DNA of 64,000 nt, taken from positions 15,522,276-15,586,275 of the forward strand of contig JARWKL010000006.1 of the NCBI GenBank assembly GCA_029961685.1, read 5' to 3'. A program made the position numbers and the translations under genes. The notes under the pieces were generated by a model that saw only the letters and a program-made list of their open reading frames with translations, did not search any database and had not been told where the DNA came from. This document shows positions 29,674 through 40,634 of this stretch, one piece after another (the first letter of the stretch is position 1; each line of letters opens with the position of its first letter). The stretch comes from Aristolochia californica. Taxonomy: Eukaryota > Streptophyta > Magnoliopsida > Piperales > Aristolochiaceae.

Positions 29674-31533
29674 GGTACTCACTCAGTTTGGTAAAAAAAT
29701 TCAAATACTTAGGTCGGATAATGCCAAAGAATACATCTCCAAATACCTTGACTCTTTTTGTCAAGAAAATGACATTATTCATCAAACCTCATGTGCCTAC
29801 ACCCCTCAACAAAATGGTGTAGCTGAATGGAAAAATCGTCATATTCTTGAGGTAGCTCTTGGTTTACTATATGCTATGAAAGTTCCATACTTTTATTGGC
29901 CACATGCAATTCTTACTGCATGCTTTCTTATAAACTAGTTACCATCTTTCGTTCTTGGTAACAAATCCCCTTACTCTCTATTATTACCTCATGACGATCC
30001 TTTTTCACTGCCATTGAACGTATTTGGGTGTCAATGTTTTATTCATGTTTCCTCCCCACTCCCAAAAGGGTTATGTTTGCTACAATCCCACTCTTCAGCG
30101 TTACTTGTATCCCGAGATGTCACATTTTTTTATGACTCTCCATATTATTCTGACAATGCTCCTCCAGGTCTATCTTCAGTACTAGGTTCCTCTCGGCTGG
30201 TTGTGCCCCATGCTACAGAAATGACTCAGCCCCCAGAAACACTGGCTGACACCTCACTTGCTTAGTTTATAGATCCCCTGGAGGTAAGTCCACAATATGA
30301 TACTCATCCTATTTCCCTTTGAAAATAACCCCGAATATGCACCATGCCCTTTACTTCTCATCCCATTACAAATTTTGTGTCTTATCATCGTCTGTCCCAT
30401 GTATGCTATTGTTAAGCACCTAACCAATACTACCTAAAAGACTGGTCAGGTACATAGTGGAAAGTCAAACACTTAACCCATGATCATAACATTACACATC
30501 CCTTGGAGAAAGAGTGTCGTCAAGCTCTTACGACCCGACGTCCACGATGACCCACTCTAGTGACGGCCTACCCTAGCGACACCGCTAGGTCGACCCCTCC
30601 GGGATTCAAACTTGAAACGTAAGTAGTAGCTCTGATACCAAATGTTAAACACCTTGCCAATACTACCCAAAAGACCGGCCGGGTAGGTAGCTAAAAGCCA
30701 AACACTTAACCTAAGATCATAATAGCTATCAATTTCTCTCGGCTATTTCTTCCATGTCTATACCACAGTCCTATCAAGAGGCTCTCAAATATCTAGAGTG
30801 GAAGGTGGCAATGGATGAAGAAATGTAGACACTTTATGAAAATCAAACATGGGCTCTAGTCCCACTTCCATCGGAGAAGAAACCCGTCGGTTGCAAATGG
30901 GTGTTTAATATGAAACACAATCTGGATGGGTCCGTGGCTTGGTTGAAGGCTCGCCTCATTAGTAAAGGCTAAACACAATGTTATGACATTGATTATGAGG
31001 AAACCTTCTATCCAGTGGCAAAAATGTACTCGGTACGTGTGTTATTATCTTTCGTAGCTAACTCTTTCTTTCAGGTATATCAACTTGATGCCAAGAATGC
31101 CTTTTAGAATGGGGATATCAAATAGGCAATTTATATGAAGCAACCACCTGGGTATGTGGTCGAGGGGGAGCCTGTATGTTGACTCAAAAAATCCCTTTAT
31201 GATATGAAACAATCTCCTCGTGCATGGTTTGAAAATTTTACCCAAGCACTCATATGCATTGGATTTCACAGATGCTCTGGAGATCACTCCGTATTTATTA
31301 AAGACACACTGAAGGGCAAGGTGAGTTTTGTAGTATATGTTGATGATATCATTATAACCGGTAGTGATCCCGAGGGCATCCAAACAACAAAAGAAATCAT
31401 ATGTACTGAATTTAAGACAAAAGATCTCGGACTACTCAAATATTTTATAGGCATTGAAGTACTACAATCCAGACATGGAATTATATTATCTCAAAGGAAG
31501 TATGTCCTTGACCTACTGGAGGAGACTGGAATG
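29674..31533 (+). pseudogene. Copia-2 pol, left part (integrase to reverse transcriptase)
   Basis: Integrase words (IQILRSDNAKEY, VPYFYWPHAILTA) start at 29700. RT follows from 30770 with KPVGCKWVF, ARLISKG and IDYEETF. The polymerase box YVDD is intact (about 31335), and the segment ends YVLDLLEETG at 31533. Stops are frequent (for example 29937, 30826, 31106 and 31182) and TRIM-2 copy 2 sits in the linker. The polyprotein resumes at 52334 after the pararetrovirus. It is the same family as Copia-1. Confidence 0.88.
30410..30724 (-). mobile_element. TRIM-2 copy 2 (315 bp), TSD GCTAT
   Basis: Direct terminal repeats 30410-30491 and 30643-30724 (82 bp each) begin TGTTAAGCACC and TGTTAAACACC and end GATCATAACA and GATCATAATA. 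GCTAT flanks both ends (30405-30409 and 30725-30729). The complement of TGGTATCAGAGC lies at 30629-30640 beside the second repeat, so the element is minus-strand. It sits in the integrase-RT linker of Copia-2. It is the same family as 19571-19912. Confidence 0.92.
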
Positions 31534-31534
31534 A

Positions 31535-31546
31535 TGGTATCAGAGC
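31535..31546 (+). other. Viral primer-binding site at the left junction
   Basis: TGGTATCAGAGC, the point where caulimovirid minus-strand synthesis begins and where their circular maps are numbered from. A 27-bp imperfect direct repeat (31542-31568 and 31579-31605) follows it. Confidence 0.85.
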
Positions 31547-31821
31547 CAAGAATTAGCCTTGGTCCTTTATGTGTATTTAGAGCCAAGGATTAGCTTTGGT
31601 TCTTTCTGTTTAAGTTTACATTCTCCCAAAATAGTTATGACCCAAAACCGATCACATCCCAAACAACATTTGTAATCCACAAATGTACCAAAAATTTAGA
31701 GTTCTAATATGGAACAAATCAAGTCTAACCCTGTAGTAAGACTTATCAACTGTTCTTGACTACGAGCATATATCATGCTAAGAAGGTATGCCAATCAAAT
31801 CGAATTCCAGAAGGTCTGGAT

Positions 31822-32010
31822 TTGACAATTAAAAGATCGACTCTTACGAGTTCAAGAAAAACTCAAAGAGTTAGAAGAAAATCCTTTAGTTGTAGACTAC
31901 AACAATGAAGGAAGAAGAATAATCCGAGATGGACGATTCTTAGGACTCGGTCCAGAAAGACTAAAACTAATCCAAGACCTAAAACATCAAATCAGGATAG
32001 AACAACTCAA
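31822..32010 (+). pseudogene. Viral coiled-coil ORF fragment upstream of viroplasmin domain
   Basis: An open stretch rich in K, E and L (for example RLLRVQEKLKELEEN), ending in a stop at about 32030, looks like an alpha-helical coiled coil. I do not recognise the family. It lies between the primer-binding site and the viroplasmin-like ORF. Confidence 0.45.
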
Positions 32011-32021
32011 ACTTCAAGAAT

Positions 32022-32330
32022 ATGCTATCTAAGCAATTTCTAGAAGATTTGGTTCTCATTCTCCGAAAAGAAATCAAAAGAATGAACCAAGCAGAAATCG
32101 TATATCAACACGTAGAAATCGCTTCAATTGGAGAAGCCTCTACAAGTACATACAAAATACCAGAACAAAAACAAAAATACTGGTATGTTGTCTTCATTGG
32201 GAGACAAACAGGAATATATGACAACTGGGAAGAAGCTCAAGAACAAGTCATAAAATTCCCCGAAAATTCTCATAGAAAATTCCAAACATGGAAAGATGCT
32301 GAACAAGCTTGGACAACATCCCAAAAATAA
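32022..32330 (+). pseudogene. Viroplasmin-like (RNase H1 hybrid-binding fold) domain of the pararetrovirus
   Basis: The 102-codon ORF contains YWYVVFIGRQTGIYDNWEEA and, later, KFQTWKDAEQAW. This pattern (W/YYVV..GR..GIY..W.E....V..F...K.F....A..A) is the caulimovirus viroplasmin/transactivator fold shared with the RNase HI N-terminal domain. The unusual point is its place upstream of the coat protein; in the TAV-bearing genera I know it is downstream of pol. The frame is open but both flanking frames are broken. Confidence 0.7.
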
Positions 32331-32529
32331 ATGATCTACAAGAAGAAACTTTTAGATCGTCTACAAAGAAAGAGAGATGGCCTTGCCTGTACTCTCTTAC
32401 TAAGAAACATGCTTCAGCATGAAGATGACACAATCCATTCAATAGAAATGTACTATGTCCATTGGGAAAGATATACTGATCGCATCTAAAAACTATGATG
32501 CAAGATCAAAAGAATTAAACAAAAGCTAA

Positions 32530-34135
32530 ACCTCTTAGCTTTGTGAAAATGGATGAGTTTTTCTATTTAATTGATATGGAAACTCCATTACCTCTAGGCC
32601 TTCTGACATTACCGGATGGCTTAAAAAACTAGTTTACCTTTGCACCTAGGAAAAAAAATTCAAAACCTTCAGCTTTTAGGATCGTTTCAAAAGCATCATC
32701 CTCTACAGATGATGAAATTTATGCAGAATATAATACTTTCGGATGCCAACCGATTTATTATGTTCAAAAGGAAAAACCATCCTCTAGTAAACAACAAGAG
32801 CAACATGACAGTGACCCAGAGGCATGGGAATCTGACGAAGTTGCAATAGAAAATACCAAGAAAAAAGACTACTATGCTAAAGACAAAAAGGCAGATGATC
32901 TTGGTAAAAGATTCGAAATGCTTTGAGGTAGTAACCAACAAGGAGTAGAAACTTCAAGGGTACGGGATACCCACATGGAAGACAGCTTTCGAGACAATTT
33001 CCGCGATCGAACAATAGATAACTCTCGAGAACGAGAAAGTTTCTCCCACTCCAAAATATCTCTGGGAGGACAAAGGTATTCGAAAAAATATACAAATGTC
33101 GATCCATCGCATGCTACTAAGGGACATCAATCCATAAATAGCATAGACCCTTTTGGATTTTATCTCAACTTGGACTGCCCCAAGGATGGAGAAAAAGTCC
33201 TTAAAGAATGGGAAAGAAGCATGAGTAATGCTACAAATATGCATGAATCTTGGGATAAAGATTCTGCATTCGATTTCTTTACCCATGCTTTACAGGGTAA
33301 TGTAGCTCATTGGTGGGACAACCTTCCCGAAGACCAAAAACGAACTACTTCAACATCTATAACCTCTATACTAAAATGATTAGTAGCTAAGATATCAAAA
33401 GAATTTCTAGGAATACATCCAACCCTAGAAGCTCATAATGAGAGTACTAAACAAGGAAAACGTTTAGAAATTCTTCAAAAATTAAACAAGTTACAAATTT
33501 GTAACATTTGTTTTTATGAGAAGTACTATTGCGAATTTGCAAGCTACTTCTATAAACTACAAAAAGATGATAAAAAACCTTACCTGGCCATCTTTTATTC
33601 AAAATTGCTAGAACCTTTTGCAACTGTAGTTGAAAAAAACTACATTATCAAATATTGGCAAAATAACCCAGAATGTGGTACTTTAACCATGGATAATTTC
33701 CTTAACTTTGATACTTTAGGACGAAGATACAAGTTTCTACAAGACATGTTGGCAAATCTCTGTGAAGCCCAAAAACTAAAAAAAAAAGTAGTAAGGCACA
33801 TCAATAAACATTATGTTGTTCTAACCAGAACAAAAATATAGGAGCATATGGTTGTAAGACCAACTCTCATATGCAAAGAAAATATCCTAAGAATTTTCTT
33901 AAGAAAAAATTTAGGATACAACAAAGTTCAAAAACTAAGTGTACTCCTCAAAAGAGATACTTTAGAAAAAGAACAAACTCTGGCCCCTCCACATCCAGTC
34001 AAGGGTCAAATGCATACTTCCCAAAGGGAAAACTCCCAAGCTAATGCAAGTGCTGAATATGCCAGAAAGAAGGACATTTCGCTCGCGATTGTCCTAATGA
34101 TAAGAAAAAATGGTAGTACAATACCTACATGATAC
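32530..34135 (+). pseudogene. Viral coat-protein region with zinc knuckle
   Basis: Three frames contribute (32975-33379, 33605-33841, 33848-34132). The first contains a conserved-looking tract ending ALQGNVAHWWDNLPEDQ. The last leads to a CCHC knuckle at about 34046-34110 whose visible core is CQKEGHFARDC; a stop falls between its first two cysteines. A W-W core followed by a basic segment and a CCHC knuckle is the coat-protein layout of plant pararetroviruses. At least five frame breaks. A movement-protein domain was not recognised. Confidence 0.7.
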
Positions 34136-34277
34136 TGGCCAAAGAAAAAGGATAGGAAATCATCCATCATGATGAAATCCAGTCAGACGATGAAGTATAT
34201 GAACTTCATCTTGACACTGAGTCTTCCAATTTAGAAAACTCAAAAAATATGTCGAACTCTTCAGGCACCTTTTCTGA

Positions 34278-34660
34278 ATGAGTATCTGCATAAATGCAGA
34301 GCATGTAGCTTCTGGAAATTCATATATCACGGTCATGCTTAAGCTACCCGGATATATCAAATTCTATATACACACTCTAGTAGATACAGGAAGTTCATAT
34401 TGCCTAGCTATAGAAAATTTACTTTCAACAACTTTATGGAAAACACTTGAAGTACCACTTCAAGTAACAGTTGGCTGAGGAGCAACTATTTCTCTTCCTG
34501 CCAAAGCCAGAAACATTCGTCTTGACATTGTAGGTGAAACATCTCTTATCCCAAAACTCATTAGTTTAGGACCACAAATAAACACAGGACCGGATTTAGT
34601 CCTCGAAAATGAATGGCTCATGTTCCACACACCTATAGAACAAACAACAGCCTACTAAAA
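34278..34660 (+). pseudogene. Viral aspartic protease
   Basis: The motif LVDTGSSYCLA at about 34376 is the catalytic D-T-G of a retroviral-type protease, preceded by a beta-rich stretch. A stop at 34476 and further stops near 34658 break the frame. It lies between coat protein and reverse transcriptase as expected. Confidence 0.75.
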
Positions 34661-34915
34661 ACTTCGTTGTCGTATCTGACACGAAATAGATAATTCTGCA
34701 GTATTTGTATACGTAGTAAAACCCCTGAAGCCTTCGCCCTTTCTGGCAATGGAGACGTTCTCCATCAGGTCTTCAAAAAATGTAGCAAGCGTGGTGATGA
34801 AGTTCCTCCCTGGAATCTCTCCTCCTCGCAGAGTCCTGCGAATCAGAAGTTCAACAGCTTCTGGATTCCACTTGTTCTGAGAAACCACTAGAATGGTGGA
34901 ATAAACAAATACCAT
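34661..34915. other. Protease-to-RT linker of the pararetrovirus
   Basis: Viral DNA without an open plus-strand frame of useful length. The 86-codon minus ORF is a shadow. Confidence 0.4.
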
Positions 34916-34965
34916 ATGCCAACCTTGAACTTCTTGATCCTGAAAAAGAAATTCAAGAAAAACCT

Positions 34966-35484
34966 ATGGTTTACACTCCTTCTGATATTGAAGAGTTTTC
35001 AACACAAATCAATGACTTGCTAACACTAGGATTAATCCGTGCAAGTTATTCTTCACATATATCTCCTGCTTTCCTTGTTCGGAATCATGCAGAGATCAAA
35101 CGTGGAAAAGCTAGAAAGGTCATTAACTATAAAAAGGTTAATGAAGCCACAAAAATGGATGACTACTATCTTCCTAACAAAGAAAGATTAATAGCCGCTA
35201 TAAGAGGAAAACAATGGTTTTTTAAATTTGATTACAAATCAGGGTTTTGGCAGATTCGTCTAACCGAAAGACCTATTCCCCTTACTACATTCAGTTGTCC
35301 TTCAGGACATTATGAGTGGCTTGTTATGCCCTTCGGGTTGAAACAAGCACCCAATATATTTCAAAGAAGAATGGACGATATCCTCAAACCATTCTTTAAA
35401 TTTTGCTTAGTTGATGTTGATGACATCATAGTTTTCTCTGAAACTAAAAATCAACATAAAGAGCAATTACTTAAGGTATTAAAT
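34966..35484 (+). pseudogene. Viral reverse transcriptase, left part
   Basis: An open frame of about 170 codons carries caulimovirid RT landmarks: ARKVINYKKVNE, FKFDYKSGFWQI and MPFGLKQAPNIFQ. The polymerase box is VDVDD where Y-[VI]-D-D is expected, so the conserved tyrosine is changed. The frame is cut at 35484 by Gypsy-C and resumes at 48947. The part seen here is nearly undamaged apart from that box. Confidence 0.85.
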
Positions 35485-35861
35485 TGTTATGGACTCCATA
35501 GCATCTAGAGTATCTACTCGACGTAGAGGGTAGACTATGTAATTTTCAGTTTTATTTCATTAGTAGGTTGTTATGTAATTTCTTTCAAAACTGATGGCCT
35601 CGTGTTTGGCCAAGGTTGGTGTCGTGCCCTAATCCCTTTATAGGGGTGTCAAGTTATGGAATAAAGTAAGCATTGATCAAATTAGTGTAGGAGATCAGAT
35701 TCTCTCTCTGACGAGGTCCAAGGCTGAGTCTCCTTTGAAGGCTCGTTCTATCCCAACCATTGGGTGTTCGAAGCATCCCAAATCCTTCTCATCCTCATTA
35801 TTCAATCTGGAAGCCAGAGGAGATCATCGGGTGACTTGATCCATGGCAAGGGAACCTAACA
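35485..35861 (+). repeat. Gypsy-C 5' LTR
   Basis: This 377-bp LTR is aligned base for base in length with 48565-48941. An ATG at 35843, 19 bp before the LTR end, opens the gag frame. Confidence 0.92.
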
Positions 35862-37102
35862 TCGTGGTATCAAACAGGACCACCATTGGCGATTCCTCTT
35901 CCCTTGCTGATTTGCGTAATCTGATTGAGGAAAATCGTATTGAGGCTCAAAATCGAAATGACACACTCCAAACTGAAGTATTTGTCATGAAAGACACTCT
36001 TCAGCAAATGATGATTTGAATGGAGGAAGGGTTTTCTCGGATTGCGGCATAGCCAGGAAGTTCAACATGTCCTTCCAACCCTCCAACGCCCCATCCCCCT
36101 CCACCTCCAACTCATTTGCGTCAACAACCTCCTCCAGCCATGGGAGTCCACGGACGAGGCCACACAACAGTGCCCAGGTATACTAAATTAGACTTTCCCA
36201 CGTATGATGGGTCCTTGGACGCTTTGATTTGGTTACACCGGTGTGACCAATTCTTTTGGAATCAAAGAACCCAACCCGAGGATAGGGTTCCCTTAGCTGC
36301 CTTCCACATGCTCGACGAAGCGCTGTTGTGGTATCATCAATTTAATTCTGAGCATCATGTGCATGATTGGGAATTTTTTAAAGACTACTACATGTTACGG
36401 TTTGATCCACCAGCACGCAGAAATCCTCTAGGATATTTGGTAAATCTCAAACAAATAGGAACTATTGAACATTATCAGAAATTATTTCAAGAACGGCTTG
36501 CACGAGCCAATTAGTTTGTGCGTCTGAGCTAATATGTCCACTTGTTTACAGCCGGCCTGGTTGAGGCACTTCGTCTCGAGGTGGAATTACATGACCCCCC
36601 CCATCTTTAGCACATTCTATGAATTTGGCACGGACGCTTGACACCAAACAACGAATATTGAAAGACTCATTGCGTAGACCCCCTTGGACAGCTCGGGTGA
36701 CACCAGGTGCCCCACAAAACCACAACACACCACAGTGCCAAGGAACACCTCCGTCCAATCCATTATAGACTACCACATCCACACCCCCACCACAATATAT
36801 TAAACGCCTGTCCAAATCAGACGGGCTCAAGGGCTGTGTTTTAACTGTGATGAAAAATTCCGGACGGAGCATGTTTGCAAAAGGCTGTTTTGGTTAGAGG
36901 TGGAGGATCCAAAAGATATTACCCCACCAGTGGATGAGGAAGAGACCGAAGTGGAGGAACCTGCAATTTCCATCCACGCAATGACTGGGTTGCATAGCGC
37001 CAACACTATGCAGGTCCACCCTGCCATCCAAAATCTCATGTTACTTGCACTGGTCGACTCGGGCAGCACCCATAATTTCCTCAGCCAACCTGCAGCACAA
37101 TA
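35843..37102 (+). pseudogene. Gypsy-C gag and zinc-knuckle relic
   Basis: Gag opens inside the LTR (MAREPNIVVSNRTTIGDS), reads through the primer-binding site (35865-35878, TGGTATCAAACAGG) and stops at about 36019 and 36049. The main gag domain is 36116-36514, with TKLDFPTYDG, CDQFFW, MLDEALLWYHQF and FQERLARAN, then a stop. Downstream, a CCHC knuckle has decayed (around 36836-36885). A stretch with AMTGLHSANTMQV leads into protease. Confidence 0.85.
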
Positions 37103-37330
37103 GTTGGGATTGTCACTTCAGCACAATTTTGGCATTTCTGTCTTTGTAGTTAATGGGGACAAGGATACCAGTGTGGGGTTCTATTTAGCTTTTCAATTTG
37201 TTATTGAGGGACACACCTTTGTGGCAGATTTCTTGGTCATTCCACTTGTTGGGTTTGATTTGGTTTTGGGGATTAAATGGCTGCAACAGTTGGGTCCGAT
37301 TTTATGGGATTTCAGTCCCTTTCTATGATT
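36963..37330 (+). pseudogene. Gypsy-C aspartic protease
   Basis: LALVDSGSTHNFLS at about 37048 contains an intact D-S-G catalytic triplet. A stop at 37102 interrupts it. The second half (FVADFLVIPLVGFDLVLGIK and then WL) matches the flap and C-terminal part, ending at a stop at 37328. Confidence 0.85.
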
Positions 37331-37441
37331 TTTACGCAAGCTCATCACCAGCTCACACTCCATGGCGCCCATACATAGTTACCATGCACTATCAAGAATA
37401 TCCAAGTTCTAGACACAGATCGCTATCAGTTAAACTCCCTC

Positions 37442-38185
37442 TTGACAAAATTCGCAGACTTATTTCAGAAACCAGCTGCACTTCCGCCCATACGAGCTTG
37501 TGATCATCGAATTTGGCTAAAGTTGGGCACCGAACATGTAGTAGTGCATCCATACCATTACCCGCATTTGCCGAAAGATGAGATAGAACGACAATGTCAG
37601 CAGATGTTAGCGAATGGACTTATTCAGCCTAGCCACTCCCCATTTTCTTCACCGATGTTGTTGGCAAAAAAACATGATCACTCTTGGTGATTTTGTGTCA
37701 ACTACAGAGAGCTCAACACTCGTACAGTAAAGGATAAATTTCCAATCCCGGTAGTGGACGAACTATTGGACGAGTTACATGGAGCTCAATTATTTACTAA
37801 GCTGGACTTGAAATCCAGCTATCATCAGATTCATGTACACAATGACGATGTGGGGAAAACTGCATTCCGGATGCATCATGGTCATTTGGAGTTCTTGGTT
37901 ATGCCATTTGGGCTTTCCAACGTCCCTTCCACCTTTCAGTCACTTATGAACGAGGTATTTCATCCATTCTTACGTAAATCTGTTCTGGTATTCTTTGATG
38001 ATATATTGATTTATAGCAAGAATTGGGAAAACCATCTACAACGATTGAGACAGGTATTTACTCTCCTGCGTGTCCATCATCTCTTCCTCAACCAATCCAA
38101 ATGCACTATGGGTACTTCAGAGGTCGCTTATCTGGGTCATGTTATCTCAGCCTCCAGAGTTAAAGTGGACACTAGAAAAATATAG
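37442..38185 (+). pseudogene. Gypsy-C reverse transcriptase
   Basis: RT words: YHYPHLPKDEIERQC, SPFSSPMLLAKKHD then a stop at 37688, [10 protein letters not shown] and [13 protein letters not shown]. The catalytic [10 protein letters not shown] is intact at about 37995. The frame ends with a stop at 38183. Confidence 0.87.
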
Positions 38186-38800
38186 GCAGTTATTGATTGG
38201 CCTACTCCACAGTCAGTCACGGTTTTAAGGGGATTTTTAGGCCTCGCTGGGTATTATAGGAAGTTCATTTGCGAGTATGGCAAGCTTGCCGCACCACTTC
38301 ACAACTTACTCAAGTGTAATGCCTTCCATTGGCCTGAAATTGCAGAGTCATCCTTTCAGCACTTGAAACAAGCATTAGCATTTACCCTAGTTCTCCAATT
38401 TCCAGAGTTTGAGGAACCATTTGTTATTGAATGTGATGCATCCGGAGGAGGCATTGGCACGGTCTTGTAGCAACAGGGACACCCCATAGCTTATTTCAGC
38501 CGCCACCTTGCCCTGCACCACCAGAAGTTAGCTGCATATGAAAGGGAACTTATCGACTTAGCAAAAGACATTCAACATTGGAGGCCCTAGCTGTGGGGTC
38601 CACCTTTTGTGATCCGGACCGACCACTACAGTCTGAAATACTTGTTGATGCAATGCCTCACTACTTCAGCGCAACAACATTGGCTGAGAAAATTAATGGG
38701 GTTTAATTTTAAGGTGGAGTACAAACCAGACCATCTTAACCAGGGGGCTGATGCCTTGTCTCATAGAGACATTGTGGACTCACAGCTGGACACCATTAGT
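38186..38800 (+). pseudogene. Gypsy-C connection and RNase H
   Basis: The frame carries FLGLAGYYRKFI, ECDASGGGIGTVL (catalytic D in CDAS), a stop at 38468, AAYERELIDLAKDIQHW, a stop at 38588, then IRTDHYSLKYLL and GADALSHRD. It is the retrotransposon RNase H in normal order with two nonsense codons. Confidence 0.85.
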
Positions 38801-38899
38801 CAACCGCGGTCACTTTTGCTCGATTCCATCCGAGATGACATTCAACAACATCCTGAGCTTCTCGCATTATATGACAAAATCGAGCAACATACTATGGAC

Positions 38900-40190
38900 A
38901 ACAACTGGGAAGTTCAGGACTGCCTTATATTGTATAAGAGTCATATCTATCTCCATCACACTTTCATACTCCTCAACAACATTATCTCTTCCTTTCAGGA
39001 CAACACTCATGAAGGCCAGCAGAAGACGTATTTCTATCTTAGTCGTGACTTCTCTTGGAGGGGCATGAAAAGGATGATAGTTGAGTATGTCGCTACATGA
39101 CAGGTTTGCCGATGGAACAAAGCAGAATCTTTAAACCCAATTGGCCTGTTGCAACCCCTTCAGCTACCTTCACAGGTATGGGCAGATATTTCCATGGACT
39201 TTATCGATGGCCTTCCAAATTCTTCCGGCAAATCTATTATTCTGGTAGTGGTGGATTTGTTCTCTAAATATGGGCACTTCATGCCCCTGGCACATCCGTA
39301 TACGGCGACTCATGTCGCTCAAATTTTCATGGACCAGATTGTCCGTCTTCATGGCTTACCAGAGTCCATCACCAGTGACCGTGATGCCGTCTTCACCAGT
39401 AACTTCTGGACCAAACTCTTCAAATTGCACAACACAAAGTTTGCATTCTCCTTAGCATACCACCCGCAGACCGATGGGCAAACAGAGCTGGTCAACCACA
39501 CTCTGGGGATGTATTTGCGGTGTTTCGTTGGTGACTCTCCACGCACTTGGGTCCGATGGTTGGCCTAGGCCGAGTGCTGTTATAACATCTCTCACCACAC
39601 AACGCTGGGCACCACACCGTTCAAGGTGGTCTATGGGCGTGAGCCCCCTCGTCTCATATCTTATGAACCTGGGTCATCTCGAGTAGCGTCACTTGACCAG
39701 GGTTTAGAGGAACGGGATACCATGCTCACCTAGGTAAAAGCTCACTTGCAGCGCTCTCGGGACACTATGAAGCACACATATGACAAGGCCCATCGTCCTC
39801 TTTTATTTTCTCTTGGAGATTATGTATGGCTTAAACTCAAACCCTACCGCTAGCTTTCCCTTGTGGTATCTTAAAGACACAAACTCTTTCCAAAATTTTA
39901 TGGGCCTTCCAGGTGTTGCAATGTATTGGCAATGTGGCTTATCGCCTGCAACTTCCACCAGACACCAAGATCCATGACGTCTTCCACGTCTCTCTCTTGA
40001 AGTCCTTCAGGGGCGACTCTCCGCTGCTGAACACCCCTTTGCCACTGCTACAAGATGGACGACCTCTGCCTACTCCAACGCAGGTACTAAATGCTCGCAG
40101 TGTCTAGGGATCATGGGAGGTGTTAGTTCAGTGGGTGGATGAAGACCTAGTGGAAGCTTCCTGGGAGCCACTCCAGTCCTTCCAGGCCCT
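38900..40190 (+). pseudogene. Gypsy-C integrase and C-terminal chromodomain-like tail
   Basis: H2C2 region: DNTHEGQQKTYFYLSRDFSW followed by a stop at 39098 where the second Cys pair begins. Core: DISMDFIDGLP, VDLFSKYGHFMPLAHPYTA, SDRDAVFTS and YHPQTDGQTEL, so D, D and E are all visible. Stops follow at 39566, 39732 and 39853. Tail: VLVQWVDED and WEPLQSFQALY, cut by LARD-2 at 40191; the final FELEDKL is on the far side (48508-48540). Confidence 0.87.
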
Positions 40191-40195
40191 ATACT

Positions 40196-40634
40196 TGTTA
40201 AATTTATAGAAAAGTGAAATACTTCATTGACATCAATAACTTATTGTAATTAGAGTACATAAACTTCTATTTATAATAGAGGAAGGTACTAGAGTCCAAT
40301 TACAATAAAACTAACCTTGTCCCAATTACACCCAAACTCTAACACTTAAAGATAAGTCCTAACATAATTAAATAACTCAATATAGATAAAAGACAAACGT
40401 AACTCAAACTAAAACTCTTCTTTGACGTGACCATAAGATAAGATACTTTTGTGAGACCTTCTTGAGCTTCCAAATGATGTGATAAGGACCAGCTCATGGT
40501 AATCATTGTGGGTCCTACTTCTTATGGGCTGGGACCCATCTTGTGGGCCTTCCTTGGTCATGTGGCCCATCTTATAATAATCTTAGATATGTGGGCCTTC
40601 CTTGGTCGTGTGGGCTTAAGCTTATCTTCCAACA
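40196..40634 (-). repeat. LARD-2 3' LTR
   Basis: This LTR runs TGTTAAATTTATAG...CTTCCAACA on plus. A minus-strand TATA box (TATTTATA on plus, 40268-40275) lies in the U3-like part. It matches 42380-42445 and 48157-48502, where about 25 bp near the outer edge is deleted. Confidence 0.85.

Noticed and set aside
36546..36872. 108-codon minus-strand ORF in Gypsy-C
   Set aside because: Antisense shadow of the gag to zinc-knuckle linker.
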